The notes below the pieces were generated by a model. It ran no database searches and was not told the DNA's origin. It was given only the letters and a program-made list of their open reading frames with translations. Both the position numbers and the translations under genes were made by a program. From Mytilisepta virgata (lineage: Eukaryota > Mollusca > Bivalvia > Mytilida > Mytilidae), in NCBI GenBank assembly GCA_028015205.1, contig CM051512.1:22785139-22849138 (forward strand): a DNA stretch of 64,000 nt, in the 5' to 3' direction. Below are positions 32,201 to 40,800 of this stretch, in pieces; position 1 is the first letter of the stretch, and every line of letters starts with the position of its first letter.

Positions 32201-35200
32201 CACTATGAAGTTGCACATTGACCCCCCCTCCCAAAAAAAAAAAAACCAAAAAACAATAAAATTTATTGTAACCCCCCCCATTTTTTGCTAAAAAAAATTT
32301 GAAATTTTCTTTTTAATTTATGAAATATGAAATGAGAAAAAATTACCCCCTCCCCAATTTCTCATTTACCCCCCCCCCCCCCCCAATTTTGTTTTCAACC
32401 CCCCCCCCCCCCAAATTTTGTTTTCAACCCCCCCCCCCCCATTTCTTTATACTTTGCAACATAACAGCCCATTTAAATACACCATAACATATTAAAATAG
32501 AAAATGACATCATAGTCATGGATGGCAAATTTTAAATATACATAATTTAAAAGCAGTTTAGATAAGATAAACAAAAAAGCTTCATCAGCACATTTTATAT
32601 TGTCAAATTTACAATGAAGTTCATTAGGGTTATTGGCAAATTTCCAATGGAATTTGTTAATAATAAAGTTTTGATAACAGGGCACACATATCAATTTCTT
32701 GCTATTGCGCAATACTGTGCAATTGAAAATTTCTTCAAATATTTGACACATAATAGGTTTCTGACACAGAATAACTGAAATAAAGAACTTAGAATTGGTC
32801 ATATGATTTGAATTTATATTAAATTTTTTGCTTCTTGTACAATACAATATGTTGTGGAGAATTGCCCCCCCCCCCAAAAAAAAATAATTTACCCCCTTTT
32901 TAGCTTTAATTTTGGACCCCGATTTGGACCAACTTGAAAACTGGGCCCATAATAAAAAAACTAAGTACATGTTTAGATTCAGCATATCAAAGAACCCCAA
33001 GAATTAAATTTTTGTTAAAATCAAACTAAGTTTAATTTTGGACCCTTTGGACCTTAATGTAGACCAATTTGAAAACGGGACCAAAAATTAAGAATCTAAA
33101 TGCACGGTTAGATTCGGCATATCAAAGAACCCCAATAGTTCAATTTTCGATGAAATCAAACAAAGTTTAATTTTGGACCCCGATTTGGACCAACTTGAAA
33201 ACTGGGCCCATAATAAAAAAACTAAGTACATGTTTAGATTCAGCATATCAAAGAACCCAAAGAATTCAATTTTTGTTAAAATCAAACTAAGTTTAATTTT
33301 GGACCCTTTGGACCTTAATGTAGACCAATTTGAAAACGGGACCAAAAATTAAGAATCTAAATGCACGGTTAGATTCGGCATATCAAAGAACCCCAATAGT
33401 TCAATTTTCGATGAAATCAAACAAAGTTTAATTTTGGACCCCATTTGGACCAACTTGAAAACTGGGCCCATAATAAAAAAACTAAGTACATGTTTAGATT
33501 CAGCATATCAAAGAACCCAAAGAATTCAATTTTTGTTAAAATCAAACTAAGTTTAATTTTGGACCCTTTGGACCTTAATGTAGACCAATTTGAAAACGGG
33601 ACCAAAAATTAAGAATCTAAATGCACGGTTAGATTCGGCATATCAAAGAACCCCAATAGTTCAATTTTCAATGAAATCAAACAAAGTTTAATTTTGGACC
33701 CTTTTGGCCCCTAATTCCTAAACTGTTGGGACCAAAACTCCAAAAATCAATCCCAACATTCCTTTTGTGGTCATAAACCTTGTGTTTAAATTTCATAGAT
33801 TTCTATTTACTTATACTAAAGTTATTGTGCAAAAACCAAGAAAAATGCTTATTTGGGCCCTTTTTTAGCCCCTAATTCCTAAACTGTTGGGACCAAAACT
33901 CCCAAAAACAATCCCAACCTTCCTTTTGTGGTCATAAACCTTGTGTTAAAATTTCATAGATTTCTATTTACTTATACTAGAGTTATTGTGCGAAAACCAA
34001 GAAAAATGCTTATTGGGCCCTTTTTTGGCCCCTGATTCTTAAACTATTGGGACCAAAACTCCCAAAATCAATCCCAACCTTCCTTTTGTGGTCATAAACC
34101 TTGTGTTTAAATTTCATAGATTTCTATTAACTTATACTAAAGTTATAGTGCAAAAACCAAATGTCTTCGGACGACGACGCAGACAACGACGCAGACGACG
34201 ACGACGCCAACGTCATACCAATATACGACCGCAAAAATTTTGCGGTCATATAAAAACTACAGTTTACCCCTATGTTCTATTTTTAGCCATTTTTGCCATG
34301 TTGGTTGGCAGGCGGAGTCATCGGACATATTTTTTGAACTAGATACCCTAATGATGCTTTTGGCCAAGTTTGGTTCTATTTGGCCCAGTAGTTTCAGAGG
34401 AGAAGATTTTTGTAAAAGTTAAGGGACGACGGACGCCGGACGCCAAGTGATGAGAATAGCTCACTTGACCCTTTGCGTCAGGTAACTAAAAATGGAAAAA
34501 AATCCCAATTTTCACAAAATTTTTGGAGCCGCGAACAATTTTTACTTTTAATTCATGAAAAATGAAGATTTTGGGGCATATTTTCAGCATTTTTGCAACA
34601 CGAAACAGCCAAAAATTTTTAAATTTAGTCCAAAAATCAGAGCAGCAAAATCAAAAGAACGAAAGATCAATTTGGAGTGGCCTCAGACGTTAATCAATTA
34701 AATCAAAACTAATCTATTTATGTTTTAAAATTATGATTGTAATTATTCTGCTAATTTTAGGCACCGTGATTGGCAAATAAAGTGTTTGTTTGTTTGGTAT
34801 AATGCCCTAATTGGAGTATAATGGTATATCCAAAAATGGTATAGCCTTTTTCTCTAAATTGTTTTTAGACCCAATTATTAACTGTCATGAAAATACTATA
34901 TGAAATAGACAGAATATAATTGCGCTTAAAAGAAACAAAGCAATATTTAAAAGCTATTGTACACATTTAAGAAGCCAGATAAACATTATTATACTTGCAT
35001 TTATAATATAATCTTTTGCAAATAATAGCTCAAAATGTCAATATTAGAAACCCATTTTAAGATAACTTAAAGAAATAAAAAAGTACTGATACACGTTAAT
35101 TTTCAAAGTTGCTCAGCTTCCATTAAAGCTGTTCAAAGAGAGCTAATCCAATTTCTAATTTTTTATCATTAAAAAAATAGGTTCACCAAAACTAAACAAT

Positions 35201-37632
35201 TCCTTTGAGCGGTTTACGAGTAGTTGAGGATAGAAGTTTTGACCCCCCCTTTTTTTTTTAAAATGTCAATTTTTACAAAAATTTTTAAAAAATTTTCTAA
35301 AAATGAAATATATATGCACACCTGTGCATTAAGGTTAATGCACAGAGAAAGTTTCATCAAATTCCTTTGAGCGGTTATGGAGTAGTTGAGGATAGAAGTT
35401 TTGAACCTTCATGAAATATATATGCACACCTGTGCATTAAGGTTAATGTACAGAGAAAGTTTCATCGAATTCCTTTGAGCGGTTTACCAGTAGTTGAGGA
35501 TAGAAGAAAAGTGTGACGATGCACGACGACGCAAGATACAAAGCACAAAAATGTCATCATTCATCTGAAAAGCTAATCAAACCTTTAAACAGACTTATCA
35601 ACAAGGGATATAGTTATGATACTGTTGTCAAGTGATTAAAGATGGCATGTTTGGAATTAATATTGATTCACTCATAGGGTCTTAGCATTGGAAATAAACA
35701 CATTTATTCTAAAACCAGTTGTTGGGATGATACGGGTTATGACTTATGTTCTTCTTATATAATTTATGATGGCATGATACTAAACCCGGAACAGGAGGCA
35801 TTGTGGCGGATTTTCTATTTGATATAGACATAATCTTTCTGATCTGGAGCTGGCATGTCAATAACTCTATTAGTCCTTTGTTAATATATATTGATCATTG
35901 TCATTTTGCTTAGATTCTTCTGTTACCACTCGGACATCCCTTGAATTGAGTTTTACTGTGTCTATCGCTGTGTGTTTTATTCCACATTGGCTAGAGGTAT
36001 AGGGGGAGGGTTGAGATCTCACAAAACATGTTTAACAAAGCCGCATTTTTGGGCCTGTCCCAAGTCAGGAACCTCTAGCCTTTGTTAGTCTTGTGTGGTT
36101 TTTGAATTTTGGTTAATTTTTATGTTTCGGAGTTTAGTGTGCCATCCATTCTGCTGAACTAGTATACATTATTGTTTAGGGGCCAGCTGAAGCACGCCTC
36201 AGGGTGTGGGATTTTATCGCTGCATTGAAGACCCATTGGTATCCTTGAGCTGTTTTCTGCTCTTTGGTCGGGTTGTTGTCTCTTTGACACATTCCCCGTT
36301 TCCATTCTCTATTCTATTGTTCCAAATACCCCAATTAGAGTATATCATTATACCCCAATTTATGTATTATATTCCAATTGAAGTACAGTATGCCAATTAC
36401 GAGTTATCCCCAACCTGATATTAAGAGAATAAAATTAATATAAAGAAGCCAGACCCTTGCTTAATTAACAAGAAAAATAAATGGAAATGGTGAGCTGTCA
36501 AAAGGGGCATGAAACGACTAAAATGTATGAATACACAAGTCGAACAAAACTAAAATATAAAAACGTAAAAAAACAACATTTCCATTTATTTTTCTTGTTA
36601 TCTATTGTCGCATGAACTGTTTCACAACAGACTTAGTTCCTTGCTTAATTAACAAGGTTAAAAGAAGAAACAAGATCAAAACCCGGTGTGGACCTGCATC
36701 ACATCATGCAATCAATTTCATGATTGGCAAACAGGACGAAGCTGCATGACAGATCCAATAATAGCTTATACGCTATAACTCAACATTATAATTCTGCAGA
36801 CTAATTATAAAATCATTTCCTTTTGAAGTCAAACCAAGAAAACTTTCACTAAAATTTTTCTAGTGTTTTGATTACTGTTGAACTATCAGCAAACAAAAAG
36901 TGGCTACCAGCAGATCCAAAAATTGCTTACAAGTTACAACACATTATGAAGCAGCAGACAAAATATAAAATTATTCCCTTCTGTTACTAAGAAGCCAAGA
37001 AAACTTTAACAAAATCTTCCTACCCAAGGCAATACAGAGGACTATACGATGGAGTCAATTGGTTACTAGACCTGCTTTTGCAGTTGGAGACGCAGTAATA
37101 TCCCTATTTATTAATTTGGATTCTGTGTCCGTACATGTAGCTATTTTTCTGACTTGGCCGCCTACTCAGTCAGAAAAATAGCTCCGGACACAGAATCCCA
37201 AAAGGGATTACAGACGCAGGTAAAATCAATTCTCAGATTTTGACTGTCAAAATGCCAAATATCCATTCTATCACAGGAATCGGAGGTTCTATCAATAAAA
37301 TTCTGTAAATAATAAAGTCGACAATCAATAGAGCTTATCGTATTCTCTACGAGAAGCTCTATTGATAGTCGACTTTATTATTTACAGAATTTTATTGATA
37401 GAACTTCCGATTCCTGTGATTCTATGAAACATAATGATAGAAAGATTATCAAATGCCAATGGCATGGAGCTAGAATTGTTTTTTATATTACTTTTTTTAA
37501 ATTTTACAGAGAGAACATTTTTCAAAGACAGAAAAGAGTATTTTTTTCTTTTCGAATATTAACCTGAATCTTTACAACATTGTTTTCATTTATATCTAGG
37601 ACTAGGTCCTCGAAGTCGTCTTCGTCCTCCAT
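20203..37632 (-). CDS. IQCC: IQ domain-containing protein C homologue (4 exons, complete)
   Basis: Exons 37564-37632, 29215-30169, 27285-27397 and 20203-20241 join in phase (0, 1, 0) into 391 codons plus a stop. The protein starts MEDEDDFEDLVLDINENN and forms an IQ motif across the first junction, KIQAFVRGKLVRKWF, the expected calmodulin-binding signature. Then EIKKEYDDIVAEIE and AVQW match the start of vertebrate IQCC. A long low-complexity Ser/Thr/Glu-rich middle follows, with a predicted coiled-coil stretch QILEQKINKFENQLQTLKN. The C-terminus AMELLWVQQAIDSRKN-YLKLK matches the conserved IQCC end. The molecular role of IQCC is poorly known. The gene shares a 164-bp divergent promoter with archease. 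Intron 1 holds modular element C, intron 2 the TRIM-like element, and intron 3 an intact LINE. Confidence 0.9.
20586..20918 (+). repeat. AGGTGAGC repeat, left half, split by the LINE
   Basis: It starts near TAGAGCTCACCTGAGCC and carries the block CCTGCAAAGTTTCAAA also seen near 9735. The right half resumes after the LINE. Confidence 0.65.
20929..20940 (+). promoter_or_regulatory. YY1-like site at the LINE 5' end
   Basis: AAGATGGCCGCC begins 11 bases into the element. Human L1 has CAAGATGGCCG at almost the same offset, where YY1 binding sets the start of transcription. Function here is inferred from motif and position. Confidence 0.5.
21186..22139 (+). CDS. LINE ORF1 protein, L1 ORF1p type
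   Basis: 317 residues. The L1 ORF1 protein is known as a trimeric RNA-binding chaperone that coats the element RNA. Here a basic, low-complexity N-terminus (residues 1-45) is followed by heptad-rich coiled-coil sequence (about 90-165, including ENEDLRERIRAKDRTIESLE). Next comes the RRM-like domain, starting near 170 with NYNEQYSRKHNIRILNYEEK and containing AIHRIPG, then a basic C-terminal domain (VIVKVKNTEVKSRIMRKRKD, SVWFFNDSVYGKTEDG). The domain order and length fit the L1 family. The start codon is the first in frame, and the 5' UTR before it has no long frame. Coiled-coil and domain limits are estimates by eye. Confidence 0.88.
   Translation: MPGDKTKPHVQTLLAAKKNQQSNNESTKEKPSKQKRTHSDVADDSIDSTTVDLTSIHSDLVEIKKSLQGTVTKTDLDSSMSNLVKQKDLKDLVTNIVQQLLLSFKEDMTKEFEKKLRERTGKLHDKLDGLAIENEDLRERIRAKDRTIESLEEKVSDLENRSTEALRLANYNEQYSRKHNIRILNYEEKEEENLCEDFIKLVKDDLGVIVKPEEITAIHRIPGKEGFSKPVIVKVKNTEVKSRIMRKRKDLKDDMKFYDDITQRNLGLMSRLKNSKRFESVWFFNDSVYGKTEDGVRCKFDIFDNIAEKLKHKGRKH
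22140..22865 (+). other. LINE spacer between ORF1 and ORF2
   Basis: 726 bp, much longer than the few dozen bases in human L1. It holds a 65-codon open stretch (22455-22652) with no known motif, one arm of an inverted repeat (22761-22792) and a pyrimidine tract (22798-22830). A six-codon frame (22856-22876) starts just before ORF2 and overlaps its start codon. Confidence 0.7.
22866..26642 (+). CDS. LINE ORF2 protein: APE endonuclease and reverse transcriptase
   Basis: 1258 residues, close to L1 ORF2p length. The N-terminal AP-like endonuclease (about 1-240) has MNVRGLSS, the catalytic glutamate in CFQETH (E41), GDWNV, SRLDYFLVS and TDHSAI. The reverse transcriptase (about 460-780) has GSDGFTVEFYK, NWRPISLLNTD, motif A VDFEKAFDS with D607, motif B SRGCRQGDPLSPYLF, the catalytic YADD at 707-710, GLKINRSKTKA and VLGIQFS. 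A C-terminal zinc knuckle C1140-x2-C1143-x8-H1152-x4-C1157 follows the HRIIPTNKFL block. All key catalytic residues are present, and the frame is unbroken. It nicks target DNA and primes cDNA synthesis from the cut (family knowledge). Confidence 0.95.
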   Translation: MTNSITVLSMNVRGLSSNSKKRADVFHWAKGKDTSIVCFQETHTTKEVEKMWEDEWGYKCFFSHHNSRSAGVSIMFKPGFDFKVHDSICDENGRYIILDLSLFEHRLTFVSLYGLNTDEPQFFDEIFNQLSNFSNSSILLCGDWNVVQDYTLDTYNIVHNRNQNCRKKLEDYTESFELVDPWRVCFPDSRKYTWRQCSPIKQSRLDYFLVSEDIFSLMKTVKIIPGYKTDHSAIVFSFSPCLAKRGKGYWKFNSQLLHDMEYIDLVKKCIRETVSEYYVGGDIENFLEVNLHCNDQQFFEILKMKIRSTSISYSINKSRKEKENIKTLEKDIQILENSMNINPDETILASLNLKKLELENYREHMVDGLLLRSRANWHEYGEKCTKYFCKLEKKNYIYKTISELIDDTGKHLSIQSDILHEQAAFYKKLYSTRKLEINTETFFNHEIHLNDDQKESCEGNLTYSECGEALKVMKNGKSPGSDGFTVEFYKFFWKDIGPFLFRSLHFGYECGNLSDFQYQGVITCIPKEDKDRRYLNNWRPISLLNTDTKIASAAVANRLKPILPDIVSDTQKGFMKDRFMGENTRLLYDLMHYLESKNMTGLLLLVDFEKAFDSIEWEFLIKALKSFNFGPSICKWFEIFYSKAKSCVINNGHLSEFFNLSRGCRQGDPLSPYLFIIGVELLAIELKSNPNICGVVIEGTEPLISQYADDTFLMLDGSEVSLRESLNCFESFYKVSGLKINRSKTKAVWIGSKRYSDHILCPDFNLHWSNSDFKVLGIQFSLELDKITDINFSKKIKEVTMILKSWQHRKLSLLGKVTVIKSLALSKLVHLLTSLPDLNQQKFNELNTLFYNFIWNGKSERIKRNTLIGDVIQGGLKMVHIQSFCSYLKISWIKRCIENIDGSWQKILLLCNLQCFGGARVFSLQKDKIREIGLQVKNPFWRDVLLSFSIAKPQMKICMREALQSDILNFIHVEDFPYYIEWKQHNVQYLYNLIDPETKLFFTFEAIKNRQITNNFLRYYSLISKVPRWVKDCIKENSENFCFNSFIPEDNFLDSIKYHKKLKFIYRNLINEIFVLPSVKFLKWEDKIGSDIPDWSCYFKILWRCCKSTYLKNFQYKLLHRIIPTNKFLFLINLKETKYCTFCKTEEESIEHLFYDCNKTYTFWQQFSNCVRLFFVDFELNKKNILLGSQEYSLFLNLLVVIAKKYIYSCKLSEKVPNIKELEMKIKYYYSLEKYVAIKNNKSIAFDKYWSPLQQIFP
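26643..26996 (+). other. LINE 3' UTR and A-tail
   Basis: It contains a 12-base internal A run, the second arm of the ORF2-flanking inverted repeat (26692-26723), a T-rich stretch, AATAAAATAT just before the tail, and then the terminal A run. The hexamer serves as the element's own poly(A) signal (inference). Confidence 0.75.
26997..27130 (+). repeat. AGGTGAGC repeat, right half
   Basis: It continues the block interrupted by the LINE: ACATTTCATGATGTAG, GACCAATAAAAATCAAAGATGG and GGTGGCCATGTTGTTC, in the same order as the uninterrupted copy near 9740-9830. Confidence 0.7.
27285..27397 (-). CDS. IQCC: IQCC exon 3
   Basis: It completes a split aspartate and encodes SAPSINYPSDPESLKEMRKN followed by IAMELLWVQQAIDSRKN. 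The acceptor is TTTTTTTTAATTGCAG and the donor GTAATA. The AMELLW-QQAI-SRK core is the most conserved block of IQCC. Confidence 0.92.
27424..27621 (+). repeat. Left LTR-like repeat
   Basis: It holds 32 bp that the right repeat lacks, a perfect A box at 27516-27527 and a damaged B box. The T-arm stem is broken (CCATG against CCCGG). Confidence 0.7.
27728..27893 (+). repeat. Right LTR-like repeat with intact A and B boxes
   Basis: The A box is at 27788-27799 and the B box at 27832-27842. The D-stem GCTC/GAGC and T-stem CCGGG/CCCGG are perfect. The anticodon-arm region resembles eukaryotic tRNA-Tyr (AGAGCGGTGGACT), but no proper anticodon loop forms. Confidence 0.7.
28130..28640 (-). repeat. 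About three tandem units of 200-220 bp
   Basis: Units share AAGTTTGGTAAAAATC, GGTTTAAGAAA, AACTGCAGACTGTATGTAAT and CTGGATACTA in order. They are in IQCC intron 2. The remaining intron up to exon 2 has no recognised feature. Confidence 0.65.
29215..30169 (-). CDS. IQCC: IQCC exon 2 (large central exon)
   Basis: It encodes 318 codons plus one base, starting AFVRGKLVRKWFSEIKKEY and ending SSDYK. The acceptor is TTTTTTCCAG and the donor GTAAAG. The frame stays open upstream into the intron, but the AG and the IQ motif fix the exon start. Confidence 0.92.
30545..31697 (+). repeat. AGGTGAGC repeat, left part, with four tandem units
   Basis: It begins GAGGCTCTCAAGAGCCTGTA and CGCTCACCTGG. Inside are four units of about 175 bp with AAACTAAGTTCAGCTGTGGC, GACCATCTAAGGACCA and AGTGGTTTCAGA blocks. 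Modular element C then interrupts it, and it resumes at 34257. Confidence 0.7.
31698..34256 (+). mobile_element. Modular palindrome element, copy C (largest)
   Basis: It starts AATAAAATGCTCCGCTGGGC and ends with the complete 3' palindrome and TATAAAAAC. It has three higher-order units (starts 32914, 33175, 33436; spacing 261 bp) and three 160-bp units (about 33702-34160). The mid part, with two copies of the TTGCTATTGCGCAATACTGT block and runs of C, is also present. It sits in an AGGTGAGC repeat in IQCC intron 1; related sequence at 48.3 and 60.8 kb shows that repeat uninterrupted. Confidence 0.88.
34257..34480 (+). repeat. AGGTGAGC repeat, right part
   Basis: It resumes CTACAGTTTACCCCTATGTT and ends CGGACGCCAAGTGATGAG, then AGCTCACTTGACCC and CAGGTAACTAAAA, the usual family end. 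Confidence 0.7.
35195..35515 (+). repeat. Three tandem units of about 120 bp
   Basis: Units share ATTCCTTTGAGCGGTTTA, AGTAGTTGAGGATAGAAG, ATATATGCACACCTGTGCAT and AGAGAAAGTTTCATC. The array ends near GACGATGCACGACGACGC. Confidence 0.7.
35610..36330 (+). mobile_element. Non-coding 3' tail of a YIDD-type retroelement
   Basis: I recognise GAGGTATAGGGGGAGGGTTG, CCTGTCCCAAGTCAGGAACC, GGGGCCAGCTGAAGCACGCC and CTCTTTGACACATTCCCC as the tail that often follows the reverse transcriptase seen near 52.1 kb. This is from memory of mussel repeats, and no coding part remains here. Confidence 0.4.
36456..36657. repeat. Inverted-repeat element between direct palindromic repeats
   Basis: CCTTGCTTAATTAACAAG occurs near both ends. 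Inside, AACAAGAAAAATAAATGGAA and its exact complement form arms of 24 bp about 90 bases apart. It is probably a small non-autonomous element. Confidence 0.5.
37118..37198. repeat. 81-bp interrupted hairpin
   Basis: The arms GGATTCTGTGTCCG and AGCTATTTTTCTGACT face their exact complements around a 12-base centre. It lies in IQCC intron 1. Confidence 0.7.
37270..37420. repeat. 151-bp near-perfect hairpin in IQCC intron 1
   Basis: The arms of about 67 bp differ at two visible positions. The outer end is ATCACAGGAATCGGAGGTTC and the base of the stem AATAGAGCTT, with an inner stem TCGTA/TACGA and a 5-base loop. It is a foldback MITE or a double-stranded RNA source. Confidence 0.75.
37564..37632 (-). 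CDS. IQCC: IQCC exon 1
   Basis: This exon has 23 codons from an ATG in good context (AAACATGG) to KIQ, then donor GTTAAT. The acidic start precedes the first half of the IQ motif, whose I and Q are the last two residues here. Confidence 0.9.
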
Positions 37633-37796
37633 GTTTAAACAAATCATGTATCAACTCTTTTGATTGGACAACACTGACGGAAATTATTTTCGGAAAGATT
37701 TGCTCTCGGGGGTTTTCATATTTATTCATAAAATCATATTGCACAACTTTCAACAACATAATTGAACCTGTTAACACTGTTAAAACCGATAACAAT
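37633..37796. promoter_or_regulatory. Divergent promoter of IQCC and archease
   Basis: 164 bp separate the two start codons, which face away from each other. An inverted CCAAT box (ATTGG) is at 37663-37667. No TATA box is obvious near either start. Shared regulation is inferred from the layout. Confidence 0.7.
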
Positions 37797-37842
37797 ATGG
37801 AATCAGCAGACACAATAAAAATTCCAGACATTAAGTACGAAT
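37797..37842 (+). CDS. ZBTB8OS: Archease exon 1
   Basis: It encodes MESADTIKIPDIKYE plus the first base of tyrosine, with donor GTAAGC. KYE-Y continues into the LDHTAD signature of exon 2. Confidence 0.92.
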
Positions 37843-40800
37843 GTAAGCACAAGAAAATCTCATTACCTTCTTCTCTTGTAATGTAACACCACATACATGT
37901 GTATGCGTATTATATTGGATCACGTCATTCAGTTAATTTTTTACACGTAAAACTTTAAAATCTAAAATACTTTTTACAGTATAAATTAGGGGGGAGAATA
38001 CCATGTCCCTCCCTGCTTATTAGCCTATATACATACATACAAAAATAGTCCTGTTCAGCAATCACTATAATATATATAATGTCCGTTTTTAATCATCTCC
38101 TTTAATATATTCGTTATATTTGACCAAATGACAGTGCTTAAAATTTTACTTCAATTATAGGGTACTTATAAAGTGAGAAACAGAATCAAAATGAAAAGAA
38201 ACGAAATATAACGAAAAGAAATATAGTGAAACGATATGAAATGAAAAATGAAGAAAAGAAAAAATCAGTCTTAGCCATTGGCATCGTTTTGATCGTCTAG
38301 ATGGCAGTTTTGGAGATGCTCTTGATAATAATCATTGTTTAAACGGAATATTTAAGATGAAAGAAATACTCCTATGTTCTATCTCCTTGATTTTTATTCA
38401 AGGCATTTTTTCGATTTTTGAACTTCAATTTTGCAACTGCAAACTTGAATTTTTACTATGATTTTCATTTAAACTCAAATGTATAATCTCTTCAATTAGA
38501 CAATGAACCCTACTGTATAAAGCCCATATTGCGTATTGGTTTGGAGTTTTAAATTTTCCGGCCTCTGTTGTAACATTCAAAGACATTAGCAATATTAATC
38601 GATATGTGGTGTTGCGTTCTGTTAAAAATTGCTAAATCATGGATGTTTTATGTTCACAAATTAAGTCACCGCGTTTCAAGACTGAATTTAGTACTCCCTG
38701 AGGACGGACAGTACCTGTAACGTGCAGCAAAGCTTTGATGTTTCAAAAATAATTGTTAATTGAATTTAAATATTTAAAAGACATTGGACCCTATTCTAAA
38801 GATATCGGTACACAAAAAGGTATAATAGGTGACCTATATATAAATAATAATAATAATATTAATAAAAGAAAACAAAGTTTATAAAAAATAGTACAAACTT
38901 TTGACCGCAAAAGTTAACCTTGTGGGGATTTCTGAGTAGGTGTCTTTATTAAGAGAAGGGATTTTGTCTATCTTACATTATTATAAGTATAAGCACTGAT
39001 AAAATCCCTGGGAAATTAAGAAATCCTGGAGAATATTATAGTCTACCCGGTAATGGGTTTAAATTTCCAGATGTTCCGGGAGAATGCTAAAGCTCAAAGA
39101 ATAGTCCTCTAAATATGAGGCTATACAGATGCTCAAATGTTAAATGAGTAATGTTATATTTTCTATATTTCATTTATTGATTGTGAACTGAAGTTATCTA
39201 TCTTTCAAAGTAACCAGGGAGGCGTTTTAAATATTTATACAACACTTAGGCCTAAAAAAAATATAGTTGTGTTTAGGGTAACCCGACCCTACCTAATTTT
39301 TAGTGCCTATCCTAAATTTTTTATAACCTTTCTTCAACAAGCACTGTTAAAGTCAAGGTGACTCCAGTATACTTGTAACCTAACTAAAAAAATTAATTTA
39401 AAAAAAATAAATTTCCCTACCTACCCTACCTACTAACTTTTTTAGCTCACCAGACCCAAAGGGTCATGTGAGCTATTGCCATCACTTGGCGTCCGTCGTC
39501 CGTCCGTCGTCCGTAAACTTTTTCAAACGTTAACTCCTCTGACACCATAAGACCAATTGCAACCAAACTTCGTACAGTTGTTTATTGGTATATGTGCTAC
39601 AAAACTATCGTTTGGATTTTTGATTCGTAAAAAAACATGGCCGCCATGGCTAAAAATAGAACATAGGGGTAAATTGCAGTTTTTTGCAAATAACTCAAAA
39701 ACCATAACAGATATCAAAATTCTGGCATAGGGTAAAAGTGTTCAGCACCTCAAGATCTACCTGCCCTGAAATTTTGAAGAAGATCCAACGACCCATGTAG
39801 GAGTTATTGCCCTTTTTCTGCATTTTTTCCAAATTTTGCACTTATTAAGCTCAATATCTTGGATACTATAAAGGAAATTTGAAAAATTTAAATTTCATAT
39901 TGTTAGGCACACAAAGATCTACAAAATTTGTAACAGGATCGAAGTTGTAGGTTCGTTCCTTTTAGGAATTATTCCCCTTAGATCGTCAAAATTGACCATT
40001 TTTGCAGTCTTTATTCATTGTAATAAAATCGTTAACTCCTCTTACACCATAAGTTTAATTGCAACCAAACTTAGTGTAGTTGTTCCTTGGCATGAGTGCT
40101 ACTAAACTATTGTTTGGATTTTTGATTTGTAAAAAACCATGGCTGCCATGGCTAAAAATAGAACATAGGGGTAAATTGCAGTTTTTTGCAAATAACTCAA
40201 AAATGGTGACAGATATCAAAATTCTGATGGGAAGCAAAAGTGTTCAACACCTCAAGATCTACCTGCTTTGAAATTTTGAAGAAGATGTAACCACCCATGT
40301 AGGAGTTATTGCCCTTTTTCTTGATTTTTTTTGAAATTTGTACTTATTAAGTTGTATGATCATTCCTTTTAGGAGTTATTCCCCTTAGAACATCAAAATT
40401 GACCATTTTCACAGCATTTCCCTTAGTTTGCAAAATGTTTAAATGAGCCCTTTTAGGAGTTAAAGTTTTGTCCTTTAAATGTCAAAATAACTGTTGATGC
40501 CTTATAGATGGCAAACTGTAGAAAATGAAAAAAAGCTTTTGATTGCGTGTAAATTTGTTTTTAAATGGCTATTTATTAAAATATAAATTCAATGTTACCT
40601 CAATATACAATAGTACTTAAAAATAACTTTCATTAGATGTATATATTTATATATTTTTTGTGAAATTAGTTTTGAAACTGGCTGTGGTCAGCACTCATTG
40701 TTTTAACCTTTTCCCAAACTGGTTACCTGCTCAATTGTTGTTATCTTTTCCAATGACACTCAAATCAAGTATCAGTCTTTTTGCCCTTGAAAGGTAAGAA

